A DNA stretch of 64,000 bases from Rhodobacteraceae bacterium S2214. GTDB lineage: Bacteria > Pseudomonadota > Alphaproteobacteria > Rhodobacterales > Rhodobacteraceae. A model generated the notes under the pieces. It saw only the letters and a program-made list of their open reading frames with translations, searched no databases and was not told the origin of the DNA. Made by a program: the position numbers and the translations under genes. Shown in pieces: positions 18,712 through 27,682 of the stretch. The stretch lies in NCBI GenBank assembly GCA_025141675.1, contig CP081161.1, forward strand, positions 2,578,001-2,642,000, given 5' to 3'. Each line of letters begins with the position of its first letter. The stretch's first letter is position 1.

Positions 18712-19277
18712 CAGGCGCACCATGTCTGTCTTTGGCCGCCTGCGTAAGCGCGGGCATGGCCTGCTGAAATCATGTCGGCAGCCAATGGCCGCCCATCTAC
18801 AAAACCGCGGATCAAAAGGCGGCCATATCGGTCTTCACCATCGCGGACGATTTTTACCTCACCGGCCTGCAACAGCATCACACGCAGGGCCCATTTGGCC
18901 TGAAGTGCCGCCGCTGCCTCTGCCGGACATTGCGGCGAAAAAAGCTCTGGCGTGTCGAACCCGGCCAACCGTGCCCGCCTTGTCCCATCCGTGGTCATCA
19001 CCGTCACCGTATCCCCGTCGACCACCCGCAAAATGCGAACGTCCCCCGCAGCATCAGCAGTCGTTTTTGTGAACCCGATCACCGCGTCAAACAGGGTCGG
19101 CAGAATAAAGAGCCCTGCCGTGCTGAGCACAATGACCCGCTTGAGATAGCGGACCGGATCAGCCGCACGCCGCGCTTTGCGCTGTGGGCGTTTCGGGGGC
19201 AGCCCCATATCGAACTTGGGCGCACGCCGGTAATCGCGACTGAATGGCACCACTTTGCGATGATCCTTGTCGCCCAT
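18711..19277 (-). CDS. Thermonuclease (SNase)-like protein between mccA and mccB
   Basis: Protein of 188 residues: a basic N-terminus, one TM segment (about 44-64, RVIVLSTAGLFILPTLFDAV), then an SNase-like OB-fold domain. The catalytic pattern is recognisable: VRILRVVDGDTVTV (Asp), RRARLAGFDTPEL (Arg, Asp) and GEDRYGRLL (Glu, Arg). So it is probably a membrane-anchored nuclease whose domain faces the periplasm. Its ATG overlaps the mccB stop and its stop overlaps the mccA start, so it is locked into the operon although it has no known link to leucine breakdown. Confidence 0.88.
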   Translation of the reverse strand: MGDKDHRKVVPFSRDYRRAPKFDMGLPPKRPQRKARRAADPVRYLKRVIVLSTAGLFILPTLFDAVIGFTKTTADAAGDVRILRVVDGDTVTVMTTDGTRRARLAGFDTPELFSPQCPAEAAAALQAKWALRVMLLQAGEVKIVRDGEDRYGRLLIRGFVDGRPLAADMISAGHARAYAGGQRQTWCA

Positions 19278-20836
19278 CACATCCGAAACACGCCGAACCG
19301 CGTGTCCTCTATTTCTTTGTTCATGGCCGCCGCGAGCGACAGCGCCAGCACCTCGCGTGATTTGCGCGGGTCGATGATCCCGTCGTCCCAAAGCCGCGCG
19401 GATGCATAAAGCGGGTGCGATTGTTCGGCGAACATATCGATGGTGGGCTGCTTGAAGGCGGTTTCTTCCTCTGCCGACCATTCCTGCCCGGCGCGGTCCA
19501 TCGCGTCGCGTTTGACGGTCGCCAGCACCCCCGCCGCTTGTTCACCGCCCATCACGGATATCCGCGATGTGGGCCATGTCCACATAAAGTCCGGCGAATA
19601 GGCGCGTCCGGCCATGCCGTAGTTGCCTGCCCCGAATGATCCGCCGATGACCATCGTGATCTTGGGGACGTTGGTCGTGGCGACAGCCGTCACCATCTTG
19701 GCCCCGTGCCGCGCGATGCCTTCGTTTTCGTATTTCTGCCCGACCATAAAGCCGGTGATGTTTTGCAAAAAGATCAAAGGGATTTTGCGTTGCGAACAGA
19801 GTTCGACAAAATGCGCGCCCTTTTGCGCAGCTTCCGAAAACAGCACACCGTTGTTCGCGATAATCCCGCAGGGCCAGCCGTCGATGTGGGCAAAGCCTGT
19901 GATCAATGTCTCGCCAAACCGCGCTTTGAATTCGTCGAAACGGGACCCGTCGACGATCCGTTTGATGACCTCTCGGCTGTCGTACGGCGTGCGTAGATCA
20001 GCGGGCACCACGTCGAACAGCGTTTCTGGGTCCAGCGTAGGCAATTCCGGCACCTGCCGCGTTGCTGCATTCACGGGTGGCAACGCGCAAGACGCCACCG
20101 CTTGCCGAACCAGCGCCAGCGCGTGCGTGTCGTCTTCGGCCAAATAGTCCGCAACGCCCGATAGGCGCGTGTGCACGTCCCCGCCGCCAAGGTCTTCGGC
20201 TGACACCACTTCGCCCGTTGCGGCTTTCACCAAAGGCGGACCCGCAAGGAAGATCGTCCCCTGCTCTTTCACGATAATCGACACGTCCGCCATCGCGGGC
20301 ACGTAGGCCCCGCCCGCCGTACAAGACCCCATCACGGCTGCGATCTGCGGGATGCCTTTCGCGGACATCTGGGCTTGGTTGTAGAAGATGCGGCCAAAGT
20401 GGTCGCGGTCGGGAAAGACTTCGTCTTGGTTCGGCAGGTTCGCACCGCCAGAATCCACCAGATAGACGCAAGGCAAATGGCAGCTTTCTGCGATTTCCTG
20501 TGCGCGTAGGTGTTTCTTGACGGTCATCGGGTAGTACGTCCCGCCTTTCACCGTCGCGTCGTTGCACACGATCATCACCTGACGCCCCGACACGGTGCCG
20601 ACGCCTGCGATTACACCCGCACAGGGCGCCGCCCCGTCATACATACCATGCGCTGCCGTCGCCCCAATTTCCAGAAACGCAGACCCCGGATCAAGCAGGT
20701 TAGCGACACGATCACGAGGTAGCATTTTGCCGCGCGACACATGCCTTGCGCGGGATTTTTCACCGCCACCTGCAGCTGCCGCTTGCGCAGCAGTCGCAAC
20801 CTCGGCCAATGCCGTTTCGTGTATTGTTCTACTCAT
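19277..20836 (-). CDS. liuB: Methylcrotonyl-CoA carboxylase carboxyltransferase subunit
   Basis: Beta subunit of 519 residues, slightly shorter than the usual 535. Crotonase-like carboxyltransferase halves are visible: [37 protein letters not shown] (acyl-CoA oxyanion hole), and the second half with [21 protein letters not shown] and [11 protein letters not shown]. The ATG at 20836 ([12 protein letters not shown]) overlaps the upstream LprI-like stop by 4 bases. It partners with the biotin subunit encoded two genes downstream. Confidence 0.96.
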   Translation of the reverse strand: MSRTIHETALAEVATAAQAAAAGGGEKSRARHVSRGKMLPRDRVANLLDPGSAFLEIGATAAHGMYDGAAPCAGVIAGVGTVSGRQVMIVCNDATVKGGTYYPMTVKKHLRAQEIAESCHLPCVYLVDSGGANLPNQDEVFPDRDHFGRIFYNQAQMSAKGIPQIAAVMGSCTAGGAYVPAMADVSIIVKEQGTIFLAGPPLVKAATGEVVSAEDLGGGDVHTRLSGVADYLAEDDTHALALVRQAVASCALPPVNAATRQVPELPTLDPETLFDVVPADLRTPYDSREVIKRIVDGSRFDEFKARFGETLITGFAHIDGWPCGIIANNGVLFSEAAQKGAHFVELCSQRKIPLIFLQNITGFMVGQKYENEGIARHGAKMVTAVATTNVPKITMVIGGSFGAGNYGMAGRAYSPDFMWTWPTSRISVMGGEQAAGVLATVKRDAMDRAGQEWSAEEETAFKQPTIDMFAEQSHPLYASARLWDDGIIDPRKSREVLALSLAAAMNKEIEDTRFGVFRM

Positions 20837-21309
20837 GGCGTATTCCTTGCTAAGTCGCGCAACGCGAGCGCACGGCTGGCGGTCATCGTCAATTGGCAGC
20901 TTGCGGATACAACGGACCGGATCGTCCCGCCGATCCAGCGTTGGTATCGCATTGCACAATCCGCATCGCGAAAGGCAATCCACGCGCGTTGGGCGTCGCG
21001 CAAGCTAATCGTTAAATCGTCACCGCCCACGTCATCGAATAACGTGCGGGCCTTGGCATATTCTTCGTTTAATATCGCGTCCCACACGGCGGTTTCCGCG
21101 GACAAGCAATCGACGATCCCGATGGTTGTGCTGCCACCCGGCAGGGCCTGACAGTCATTTGCGGCATCCATAACGCATTGCGGAATGTCTTCCCAAGCAG
21201 GTGCGCTATCGGCGCAGGCGCGAATTTGAACTTCGGAGACCGTGAGGGTCTGGCCGGAGACAGGCAGTGGCGCCAATCCCACTGCGATAATGATCCCAAG
21301 ACGCCGCAT
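20833..21309 (-). CDS. LprI/DUF1311-like exported protein, copy 1
   Basis: About 158 residues with a signal peptide ([20 protein letters not shown]); an ATG directly before the chosen one is equally possible because the overlap reads ATGATG. The mature part has the LprI/DUF1311 plan: paired cysteines (RACADS, PQCVM, NDCQAL, VDCLS), [12 protein letters not shown], then [18 protein letters not shown] and a final [17 protein letters not shown]. In M. tuberculosis a protein of this domain inhibits lysozyme; here the role is unknown. Overlaps mccB by 4 bases. Confidence 0.85.
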   Translation of the reverse strand: MRRLGIIIAVGLAPLPVSGQTLTVSEVQIRACADSAPAWEDIPQCVMDAANDCQALPGGSTTIGIVDCLSAETAVWDAILNEEYAKARTLFDDVGGDDLTISLRDAQRAWIAFRDADCAMRYQRWIGGTIRSVVSASCQLTMTASRALALRDLARNTP

Positions 21310-21815
21310 CATAGGCCCAAAGCCGTGCTTTGCAGCCGAAACGTCTGCTCTGCCGTCAATTGCGCAAGGCAATCAATGTGAACCAACTGCCCCAAGGTGC
21401 CACCATCAAACTGGCGCTGTTCATAGGCGCAAGTGGCATCGCGGTAGGCGATCCACGCCCGTTGCATTTGCACCAAGCGGTCCACCATCGACACGTCATC
21501 AAAGCTGGTGCCGTTGTCTTGCTTGTCCAAGTCCTGTGCGAGGTCATGCACGATGCCGTATTCTGCGTTCAGCATGTCATCGAACAGGTCATATTCGAAC
21601 CGCAGACAGGCTGTCATGCTGCGTGTGTTGAAGCCACCTACTGACGCATCAGCGCAGGCGTCGGCCGAAAGACCAATACATGCGCGCCTTTCCACAATTG
21701 TGCCCGCATCAGCGAGGCAGGACGTTGTCGCGTTCTGGTCATAGGCTGCGTCTTGCGCTGTAGCCGTGACGGGGAATGCGACGAGCGCCGCAGCGCAAAT
21801 CAAGTGGCGTATCAT
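21309..21815 (-). CDS. LprI/DUF1311-like exported protein, copy 2
   Basis: Protein of 168 residues with a signal peptide (MIRHLICAAALVAFPVTATAQ). It shares the core of copies 1 and 3: TACLRFEYDLFDDMLNAEY, then QMQRAWIAYRDATCAYE, DGGTLGQLVHIDCLAQLTAEQT. Cysteine spacing suggests two disulfides in the periplasm. Its ATG overlaps the upstream small membrane-protein gene by 4 bases and its stop overlaps copy 1. A recent tandem duplication is unlikely because sequence identity outside the motif is low. Confidence 0.85.
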   Translation of the reverse strand: MIRHLICAAALVAFPVTATAQDAAYDQNATTSCLADAGTIVERRACIGLSADACADASVGGFNTRSMTACLRFEYDLFDDMLNAEYGIVHDLAQDLDKQDNGTSFDDVSMVDRLVQMQRAWIAYRDATCAYEQRQFDGGTLGQLVHIDCLAQLTAEQTFRLQSTALGL

Positions 21816-22111
21816 GCTTTTGGATCCTGTGACGTTTCAGACCCGCGCAATTGCCCGCGTTGGCCTGCAAAATAAGAATAGATAATCCCGCTTGGATGCG
21901 TACATCGCACGACCAACCGAACATCGGTTCGCAAATCTGGCACGGCAAGGCAGTCGGATACATCCGCTCCGTCCCCGTGATCATCGACGTAGGCCTGGGC
22001 AAACTGCGTGATAATTTGCGTTTCAGTCACCGGCTGGCCCAGTTGCAACCCCAGATAACCGGCCATAATGGCCAGTGCTGCGATAGGTGCGATGATCCAG
22101 CGGCGCGTCAT
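21812..22111 (-). CDS. Small single-TM protein inside the LprI cluster
   Basis: Protein of 99 residues starting MTRRWIIAPIAALAIMAGYLG: an N-terminal signal anchor or signal peptide followed by a polar domain with two Cys (VSDCLAVPD, LVVRCTHPSGI). No family is recognised. It starts 2 bases after the stop of copy 3 and overlaps copy 2 by 4 bases. Its two cysteines and export signal suggest it acts in the periplasm with its LprI-like neighbours; that is inference. Confidence 0.65.
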   Translation of the reverse strand: MTRRWIIAPIAALAIMAGYLGLQLGQPVTETQIITQFAQAYVDDHGDGADVSDCLAVPDLRTDVRLVVRCTHPSGIIYSYFAGQRGQLRGSETSQDPKA

Positions 22112-22113
22112 TC

Positions 22114-22611
22114 CTATTGGCCCCGTGCGTTCAGGAACAGCATTTGCCGCGCGGTAAGTTCCAGCATGCATTGCGCGGCCGCGGGTCCGGCGCCCGTCCC
22201 ACCAGCCCACTGAATGCGTTCCCAATCACAAGCCAGATCGCGGTACTTGATCCAGGCCCGCTGCATATCGCGCATGACTTCGTCGGGGTTCGGGAACGCG
22301 GGGTTAACATCTCGCAAATGGACGCCAAATTCGCGCTGTTGCTGGAGTACGATCGCATAGGCTTCGTTCAGGCGGTCATCCCAGTCCTGCCATTCCGCCG
22401 ACATGCACATCCCGTAGCTGACATTAGAACTACCGGCCTCACCCTCGATGCAAATCGCGGCCCCGAGACCGATGCAAGTAGACGGGTCGCCCCCGCCCAT
22501 CTCGTTATTTTCCAAACAAACTTGCAGGATTGACGGATCGTAGGCCTCGAAACTGCCCTGTGCGCTTGCAGGCGAGACAGCGACGGCCAAAACTAAAGCG
22601 ATCCACTTCAC
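22114..22611 (-). CDS. LprI/DUF1311-like exported protein, copy 3
   Basis: Protein of 165 residues with GTG start at 22611 that overlaps the ivd stop (GTGA); a longer frame upstream would run through ivd and lacks a signal. Signal peptide [18 protein letters not shown]. Core motifs: [19 protein letters not shown], then [19 protein letters not shown] and [14 protein letters not shown]. Six cysteines suggest disulfides in the periplasm. It is the first passenger after ivd and is closest in layout to copy 2. Confidence 0.85.
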   Translation of the reverse strand: MKWIALVLAVAVSPASAQGSFEAYDPSILQVCLENNEMGGGDPSTCIGLGAAICIEGEAGSSNVSYGMCMSAEWQDWDDRLNEAYAIVLQQQREFGVHLRDVNPAFPNPDEVMRDMQRAWIKYRDLACDWERIQWAGGTGAGPAAAQCMLELTARQMLFLNARGQ

Positions 22612-23771
22612 CCCATCGTCCCCATCAACTCGCGCCCCACCAACATGCGGCGGATTTCGGATGTGCCTGCGCCGATCTCCATCAGCTTGGCGTCGCGGAA
22701 CAACCGCGCGACAGGCGCGTCGTTCAAGAACCCTGCCCCACCCAGCGCCTGTACGGCTTGGTGGGCTTGTTTCATCGCCTCTTCGGATGCGTAAAGACAG
22801 CAGGCTGCTGCGTCTTGGCGGGTGACGGTGCCGCGATCGCAGGCTTTCGCGACTTCGTAGACGTAGGCACGCGCCGAATTCATCGCCGTATACATATCGG
22901 CGATCTTGCCCTGCATCAGTTGGAAATTCCCGATGGGCTGGCCGAATTGTTTGCGGGTGGACAGATACGGCATCACTTCGTCCAGACAAGCCGCCATGAT
23001 CCCAAGGCCGATGCCCGCCAGCACCACACGTTCGTAATCAAGACCGGACATCAGGACGCGGACGCCTTTCCCTTCTTCGCCAAGCACGTTGTCGAACGGA
23101 ACCTGCACATCGTCGAAGATCAGCTCTGCAGTGTTCGACCCGCGCATCCCGAGTTTGTCGAAATGGGGGGATGTGCTGAAACCGGTCATTTCCTTTTCGA
23201 TCAGGAAGGCGGTGATCCCTTTCGATCCGGCGTCTTTGTCGGTTTTGGCATACACCACCAGTGTGTCCGCATCCGGTCCGTTAGTGATCCAGTATTTATT
23301 ACCGTTCAAACGGTAGTGATCGTTCCGCTTTTCCGCGCTCAGCGTCATGGACACAACGTCTGACCCAGCGCCCGCTTCGGACATCGCCAATGCGCCGACA
23401 TGTTCGCCCGAGATCAAACGCGGCAGGTATTTGGCCTTTTGTTCTTCGGTACCGTTCAGCTTGATCTGGTTCACGCACAGGTTCGAATGGGCACCATAAG
23501 ACAACGACACTGACGCGCTGGCCCGTGCGATTTCTTCAATGGCGACGGTGTGCGCAAGATAGGACATGCCCGCGCCACCGTAAGCTTCATCCACCGTCAC
23601 GCCCAATAGGCCGAGTTCGCCCATTTCCGTCCACAACGCTGGCGGGAACAGGTTATCCGCGTCGATCTGCGCCGCCATCGGTTTGACGCGCTCTTGCGCC
23701 CAGCCATGCACCATATCGCGCAGTGCATTGGTATCTTCGCCCAAATCAAATGTCATTGATCCATGGAACAT
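22608..23771 (-). CDS. ivd: Isovaleryl-CoA dehydrogenase
   Basis: Acyl-CoA dehydrogenase of 387 residues, first enzyme of the operon, oxidising isovaleryl-CoA to 3-methylcrotonyl-CoA with FAD. Signatures: [13 protein letters not shown] (FAD site), [19 protein letters not shown], the catalytic Glu in [15 protein letters not shown] typical of IVD, and [20 protein letters not shown] near the C-terminus. GGGGGAG lies 6 bases before the ATG at 23771. The upstream gap has an inverted repeat likely to be an operator. Confidence 0.97.
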   Translation of the reverse strand: MFHGSMTFDLGEDTNALRDMVHGWAQERVKPMAAQIDADNLFPPALWTEMGELGLLGVTVDEAYGGAGMSYLAHTVAIEEIARASASVSLSYGAHSNLCVNQIKLNGTEEQKAKYLPRLISGEHVGALAMSEAGAGSDVVSMTLSAEKRNDHYRLNGNKYWITNGPDADTLVVYAKTDKDAGSKGITAFLIEKEMTGFSTSPHFDKLGMRGSNTAELIFDDVQVPFDNVLGEEGKGVRVLMSGLDYERVVLAGIGLGIMAACLDEVMPYLSTRKQFGQPIGNFQLMQGKIADMYTAMNSARAYVYEVAKACDRGTVTRQDAAACCLYASEEAMKQAHQAVQALGGAGFLNDAPVARLFRDAKLMEIGAGTSEIRRMLVGRELMGTMG

Positions 23772-23795
23772 CGCGCGACTCCCCCCAGAAATTTA

Positions 23796-23811
23796 TTGAA
23801 CGCTTGTTCAA
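23796..23811. promoter_or_regulatory. TTGAAC-4-GTTCAA operator candidate upstream of ivd
   Basis: Perfect 6+6 inverted repeat with a GCTT centre, 25 bases before the ivd start, in the 123-base gap shared with creA. The form resembles TetR-family sites used for fatty-acid and branched-chain catabolic operons. The regulator is not in the window. Its position suggests repression of the liu operon. Confidence 0.45.
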
Positions 23812-23874
23812 TTGTATGCAGAGCCTGCTTGCCGCGTCAACAAACATTCGTCTTGCAGGTGGGAACCAAGTGCT

Positions 23875-23886
23875 AACTGATCAGTT
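23875..23886. promoter_or_regulatory. 12-base perfect palindrome before creA
   Basis: AACTGATCAGTT ends 8 bases before the creA ATG, where a ribosome site is expected but none is clear. It could be a repressor site or chance; a 12-base palindrome alone is weak evidence. Confidence 0.25.
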
Positions 23887-23894
23887 GAACCTGC

Positions 23895-24344
23895 ATGAAA
23901 AAGCTAATGATCGCCGCCCTCACCCTGTTTCCATTCACTGCATCTGCGGATGAAGTGGGCCGTGTCGGCGTTGATTGGGTGGGCAACGACATTATTATTG
24001 AGGCCATCCAAGACCCCGACGTGACAGGCGTGACCTGCCACATTGCCTATTTTGAACGGTCGTTCTTTGACCGGATTTCAAACGGCAATTGGTTTGAAGA
24101 CCCGTCAAACGCCAGCATCGACTGCCGCCAGACCGGCCCTATTGTGATCGGGGACATTGACCGCAGCGACGACGGCGAAAACGTATTTCGCGAACGCCAG
24201 TCGATTGTACTGAAGTCTTTGCGGGTCAAACGCATTTTTGATCAGGAAAACAACACGCTGATTTATCTGGCGCATGCGTCCGAGCTGAGCCAAGGGTCCG
24301 CGAAGATGTCGATCTCGACGATCCCGTTGTATCAGGCCGATTGA
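23895..24344 (+). CDS. creA: CreA family periplasmic protein
   Basis: Protein of 149 residues with a signal peptide (MKKLMIAALTLFPFTASA). Nearly the whole mature chain follows the CreA pattern: VGVDWVGNDIIIEAIQDP, GVTCHIAYFERSFFDRI, NWFEDPSNASIDCRQTGPI, ENNTLIYLAHASEL and SAKMSISTIPLY. The family is widespread and of unknown function. It diverges from ivd, and its 3' end overlaps the aminotransferase tail to tail by 13 bases. Confidence 0.95.
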   Translation: MKKLMIAALTLFPFTASADEVGRVGVDWVGNDIIIEAIQDPDVTGVTCHIAYFERSFFDRISNGNWFEDPSNASIDCRQTGPIVIGDIDRSDDGENVFRERQSIVLKSLRVKRIFDQENNTLIYLAHASELSQGSAKMSISTIPLYQAD

Positions 24345-25525
24345 TAGACTGCTGACACCTCTGACCGGATGATCCGTGCAATCAGCGCACAATCGTCGAT
24401 GCTAAAGGTAAGCGGCAGACGCATGTCGATGATCCCTTTCAGGATACGATCGCTTTGCGGCATCGGTTCGGATGGTGCGTATTTCCACGAATCGTAGCGC
24501 GACGTGAAGCCCGTGGGTTCTGCCCCGCCGAACCATTTCAGCGCGACACCGCGTGCTTCACAGCGTGCGATGACGTCGGCGATGGCCGCGTCGCTCCAAC
24601 CCAACAACAAAAACTGATGGGATGACGCGACAAAGCTTTCTTGTGGCGGACGTGGCACCAGTGTCAGCCCCGGCGTATCGGCGAGGCCTTCGTCGACAAC
24701 CGCATAAAGCGCATTCCAGCGGTCACATTGCGTCTGCAAATCCTGCAGTTGCGGTCGCAAGATTGCTGCCCGCAGATTGTCCATCCGGCCAGAAATATTG
24801 GGCGTTTCATATTTGATCTGCGCGAAGATCTCGGGCGGCGGCGCTGCGCGGTGCTTTTCGAACAGCATATAACTGCCCGACAGCATGATCGCCCGCGCCA
24901 TACCTTCTGCATCGTCAGAGATCAGCAAGCCGCCTTCGCCGGAATTCACGTGTTTATAGGTCTGGGTGGAATAGCAACCGAATTTGCCCCAACGCCCTGA
25001 CGGCACACCGTTCCACGCGGCCCCCATCGTATGTGCGCAATCTTCGATCACGACGACGCCCGCCGCATCGCACATCGCCATAAGCGCATCCATGTCGCAG
25101 ATATGGCCGCGCATGTGTGAGAGCAAAAGCACCTTGGCTTGGTCCAGTTTGGCCGCCAGATCGTCAAGATCAATCACAAGGCTTTCGGTCACGCCCACAA
25201 AGACAGGCACGCCACCCACAGCCGCAATCGCACCTGGAACGGGCGCAAGCGTGAAAGCGTTGGTCAAAACGCGGTCGCCGTGTTTCACACCGCAGGCCCG
25301 CAGCGCAGTCGTCATCGCATAGCCGCCAGAGGCCACGGCAAGGCAATATTTGGACCCGACTTGTGCGGCGAATTCCTCTTCCAACAACGCGGCTTCGGCG
25401 ATTTCATCGCCATGCGTGTTGTAACGGTGCAAACGCCCGCTTTGCATCACAGCCATGGCGGCCTTGATCCCCGCGTCAGGGATCGGTTCTTGCTGGGTGA
25501 AACTACCGTTGAATCGCTCTGTCAT
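24332..25525 (-). CDS. DegT/DnrJ/EryC1/StrS-family aminotransferase
   Basis: PLP enzyme of 397 residues from ATG 25525 (MTERFNGSFTQQEP); longer readings add a sequence unlike the family. Features: SGRLHRYN near the start, EFAAQVGSKYCLAVASGGYA, the Asp that contacts the PLP pyridine in VVVIEDCAHTMGA, and the PLP lysine in STQTYKHVNSGEGG. Such enzymes aminate keto-sugars for surface polysaccharides or cyclitols; the substrate here is unknown. It overlaps creA at its end. The sulfotransferase gene upstream on the same strand suggests a cell-surface glycan context. Confidence 0.9.
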   Translation of the reverse strand: MTERFNGSFTQQEPIPDAGIKAAMAVMQSGRLHRYNTHGDEIAEAALLEEEFAAQVGSKYCLAVASGGYAMTTALRACGVKHGDRVLTNAFTLAPVPGAIAAVGGVPVFVGVTESLVIDLDDLAAKLDQAKVLLLSHMRGHICDMDALMAMCDAAGVVVIEDCAHTMGAAWNGVPSGRWGKFGCYSTQTYKHVNSGEGGLLISDDAEGMARAIMLSGSYMLFEKHRAAPPPEIFAQIKYETPNISGRMDNLRAAILRPQLQDLQTQCDRWNALYAVVDEGLADTPGLTLVPRPPQESFVASSHQFLLLGWSDAAIADVIARCEARGVALKWFGGAEPTGFTSRYDSWKYAPSEPMPQSDRILKGIIDMRLPLTFSIDDCALIARIIRSEVSAVYQSA

Positions 25526-25750
25526 GGCCCGATTTGTGCAGAGCCTTTGGAACAGGGTCAATCGAAAGTGCGGCGGTGAAGCAGCGGTTTGCATAAGCTG
25601 AGCCGGTGTTTCAGGGAAACTGATTGCGGGTCGGCAGGTGGAAAGCAACTTTGCAAAGAAACGACAAAACGGAAGCGCCCGCAACGGACAGCGGAAATAA
25701 TCCGATAGCAACGCATGCTGAATCATGCACCAAAAGCTGTCTTCTTCAGT

Positions 25751-26677
25751 TCATGAAGTCCAGTGTGCCAGGGACAGACCAGTGAGATGTTCGATTTGAC
25801 GGCGTTCGCTTTGGTATCTGCTTGCAAGAGCATGCGCTGTGTCCGCGCATAGCACGGGAACCGGACGCGGAGGTCCTTCGAGGAATTGGCGAAGCTTTGC
25901 CCTAAGACGCGGGGGCATCAATCGCTTGAGCAGCGCTTGAGCCGCTCCTGGATGTTTCAATCGACGTGCCAACCCAGGGCGGCCAGGCACTTCGGCTAAA
26001 TCTTGGGTCGAGTTGACCCGTTCATTTCGAACCAAGCTATTCGGTTCAATGCGCAGATGTTCACAGATCTGATGCCAACAGTGTTCTGGGGTGGATTGTA
26101 ATTCTTGATATTCCAGAACAAGTATCTGTTCTTTGGGGAATACGGCAAAGTATTTTTCGATCTGTGACAGATAGTGACCATAGGTCGCGTAGCCATGGCC
26201 CGGGCTCCATCCCTCACGCAGACGCTGCTCTTCTTGCGCGAGCGCCTCTTCGAAAGTTTCACAGGGTTCAAGACTATCGCGCACATGGTGCATGAACTGA
26301 GAGAACGCCCGTTCAACCGGATCCCGCAGAAGAATGATAATTCGCGCATCCGGGCATGCCGCTACGATCCGCTCTGCTGCATAGTCATCCAACAGGTAAA
26401 CCGGCGAGATGTCCCCTGTTAGCCTTGTGCCTGCTGCCTCGTACAACTTGGCATAGCTTTCAAGTTCTACGGTGATTTGCCTGACGTAATCCGGATCATA
26501 GGGACCGTTCGTCGGAATTGCAGAATTGCCAGCATAGGCGAAGTAGCTCGGTTCTTTAACAGTAGGTAAGAACACTGCTGGATGCGACCGTAACCAATGA
26601 TAGACCGCCGTAGTTCCAGCTTTCGGTGCTCCAACCACGAAGAAATTTGGGGAAAATTGAGCGTCAGATTTTAACAT
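25751..26677 (-). CDS. Sulfotransferase domain protein, AT-richer than neighbours
   Basis: Protein of 308 residues. The PAPS 5' loop is FFVVGAPKAGTTAVYHWLRS (about 12-31), followed by KEPSYFA, and the 3' motif is RIIILLRDPVERAFSQFMHH (about 135-154). The family acts on carbohydrates with PAPS as donor. Base composition and codon use (more A/T in third positions) differ from the flanking genes, which suggests later acquisition. Preceded by a 228-base AT-rich gap. It is distinct from the nuo-locus sulfotransferase outside the motifs. Confidence 0.88.
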   Translation of the reverse strand: MLKSDAQFSPNFFVVGAPKAGTTAVYHWLRSHPAVFLPTVKEPSYFAYAGNSAIPTNGPYDPDYVRQITVELESYAKLYEAAGTRLTGDISPVYLLDDYAAERIVAACPDARIIILLRDPVERAFSQFMHHVRDSLEPCETFEEALAQEEQRLREGWSPGHGYATYGHYLSQIEKYFAVFPKEQILVLEYQELQSTPEHCWHQICEHLRIEPNSLVRNERVNSTQDLAEVPGRPGLARRLKHPGAAQALLKRLMPPRLRAKLRQFLEGPPRPVPVLCADTAHALASRYQSERRQIEHLTGLSLAHWTS

Positions 26678-26905
26678 ATTTCAGACATCGCACATTGGCC
26701 CAACTTTTCAGTTATCGAATAGCATAGGTCAGTCGATCTTATGGGGTAAGCCACTATACTTTCGAATAGCTTATTCTTTAATTTAGGGCTGCCGTATGAC
26801 TACATCCCATTCTCAGCAGTCATTTGTAGGGCCAAATCCGACGGAAGCTTTGTTTCCAGAGCAGACTTTAGCGCGCGCCGCACTCCTTCGACATTGCCCT
26901 TGCCG
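26678..26905. other. AT-rich intergenic region between gph and sulfotransferase
   Basis: No gene is supported here. On the minus strand there are two -10-like boxes, TATAGT and TATGCT, upstream of the sulfotransferase, but no good -35 boxes. A TCGAATAGC direct repeat (near 26715 and 26762) flanks them. A plus-strand reading frame through this region is mostly the antisense of gph. Confidence 0.4.
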
Positions 26906-27565
26906 CTACCCGATTAAGCGGCGCACTTCTGCGTGCAGCTCGTCGAAGTGCCCGATAAGCCCTTCGGGGTTGAGGTCTCGCACTTCGTCATCTCCCGGCC
27001 CAAAAGTCACAAGGATCGACGGCCGGCCTGCGTTGGCAGATGTTTTGCGGTCTGTCAGCGTGTCGCCCACAAGCAGGGATTTGTCGATATGCCCCCCTGC
27101 GCGGCGAACCGTTTCGAACAGGTGTTCCGGATCGGGTTTGCGGACCGGCAATGTGTCCGCCCCCAGAAGGGCCGCGAATTCATCACGCACACCGAGGCTG
27201 TTCATCAGCGTCTCAGCCAGTCCTTCGGGTTTATTCGTGCAGATCGCCACGACATAGCCGTCGTCCTTCAATGCCCGCACCGCATCCATCGCGCCGGGAT
27301 ACAGCACCGTATGGCTGTCGATGTCCTGTGCGTAAGCGTCGAGCAGTGGTTGATATTGGCGGTCGACTTCGTCTTCGCCGTAGCCATCAACCCGCGAAAA
27401 CCCAAGGCGTAGCATTGCACGTCCACCCTTGAGCGCAGTCCCACTGTCCGCAGGTGTCAGCAGATCACCCAGACCTAGGTCGCGAAAACAGGTGTTGGCC
27501 GCGGCAAGCAGATCGCCGCTGGTATCCGCAAGCGTCCCATCAAGATCGAAAATCACTGTACGCAT
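26906..27565 (-). CDS. gph: Phosphoglycolate phosphatase, HAD family
   Basis: HAD hydrolase of 219 residues. Motif I VIFDLDGTLADTSGD is at the N-terminus, motif II Thr in VVAICTNKPEGLA, motif III Lys in RKPDPEHLFETV and motif IV SLLVGDTLTDRKTSANAG. Start at ATG 27565, with GGAG 6 bases upstream; an ATG five codons earlier is less likely. It would dephosphorylate 2-phosphoglycolate; other HAD substrates are possible. It diverges from glmU. Confidence 0.9.
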   Translation of the reverse strand: MRTVIFDLDGTLADTSGDLLAAANTCFRDLGLGDLLTPADSGTALKGGRAMLRLGFSRVDGYGEDEVDRQYQPLLDAYAQDIDSHTVLYPGAMDAVRALKDDGYVVAICTNKPEGLAETLMNSLGVRDEFAALLGADTLPVRKPDPEHLFETVRRAGGHIDKSLLVGDTLTDRKTSANAGRPSILVTFGPGDDEVRDLNPEGLIGHFDELHAEVRRLIG

Positions 27566-27626
27566 GTCCGTCTCCATCACCGTTTACCCTTCTGTAACGA
27601 TGTGTAAGGCGAAGTGAAGCCCCAAC

Positions 27627-27654
27627 ACTTGCGGTAGCCTCCGTCTCAGGTAGA
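27627..27654 (+). promoter_or_regulatory. Candidate glmU-glmS promoter
   Basis: TTGCGG, 16 bases, TAGAAG, with the -10 box about 29 bases before the glmU ATG. Fits the loose alphaproteobacterial consensus. Eye match only. Confidence 0.3.
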
Positions 27655-27682
27655 AGGGCGCAAAAGGGTTTAGGGCGGTATT

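Noticed and set aside
22114..22989. 291-codon version of the third LprI-like protein
   Set aside because: The first 126 codons run antiparallel in frame to ivd coding sequence and lack homology; the GTG at 22611 gives a proper signal peptide.
26796..27257. Plus-strand reading frame of 153 codons over the gph gene
   Set aside because: Most of it is antisense of gph, which has complete HAD motifs; the first part is AT-rich noncoding sequence without a ribosome site.
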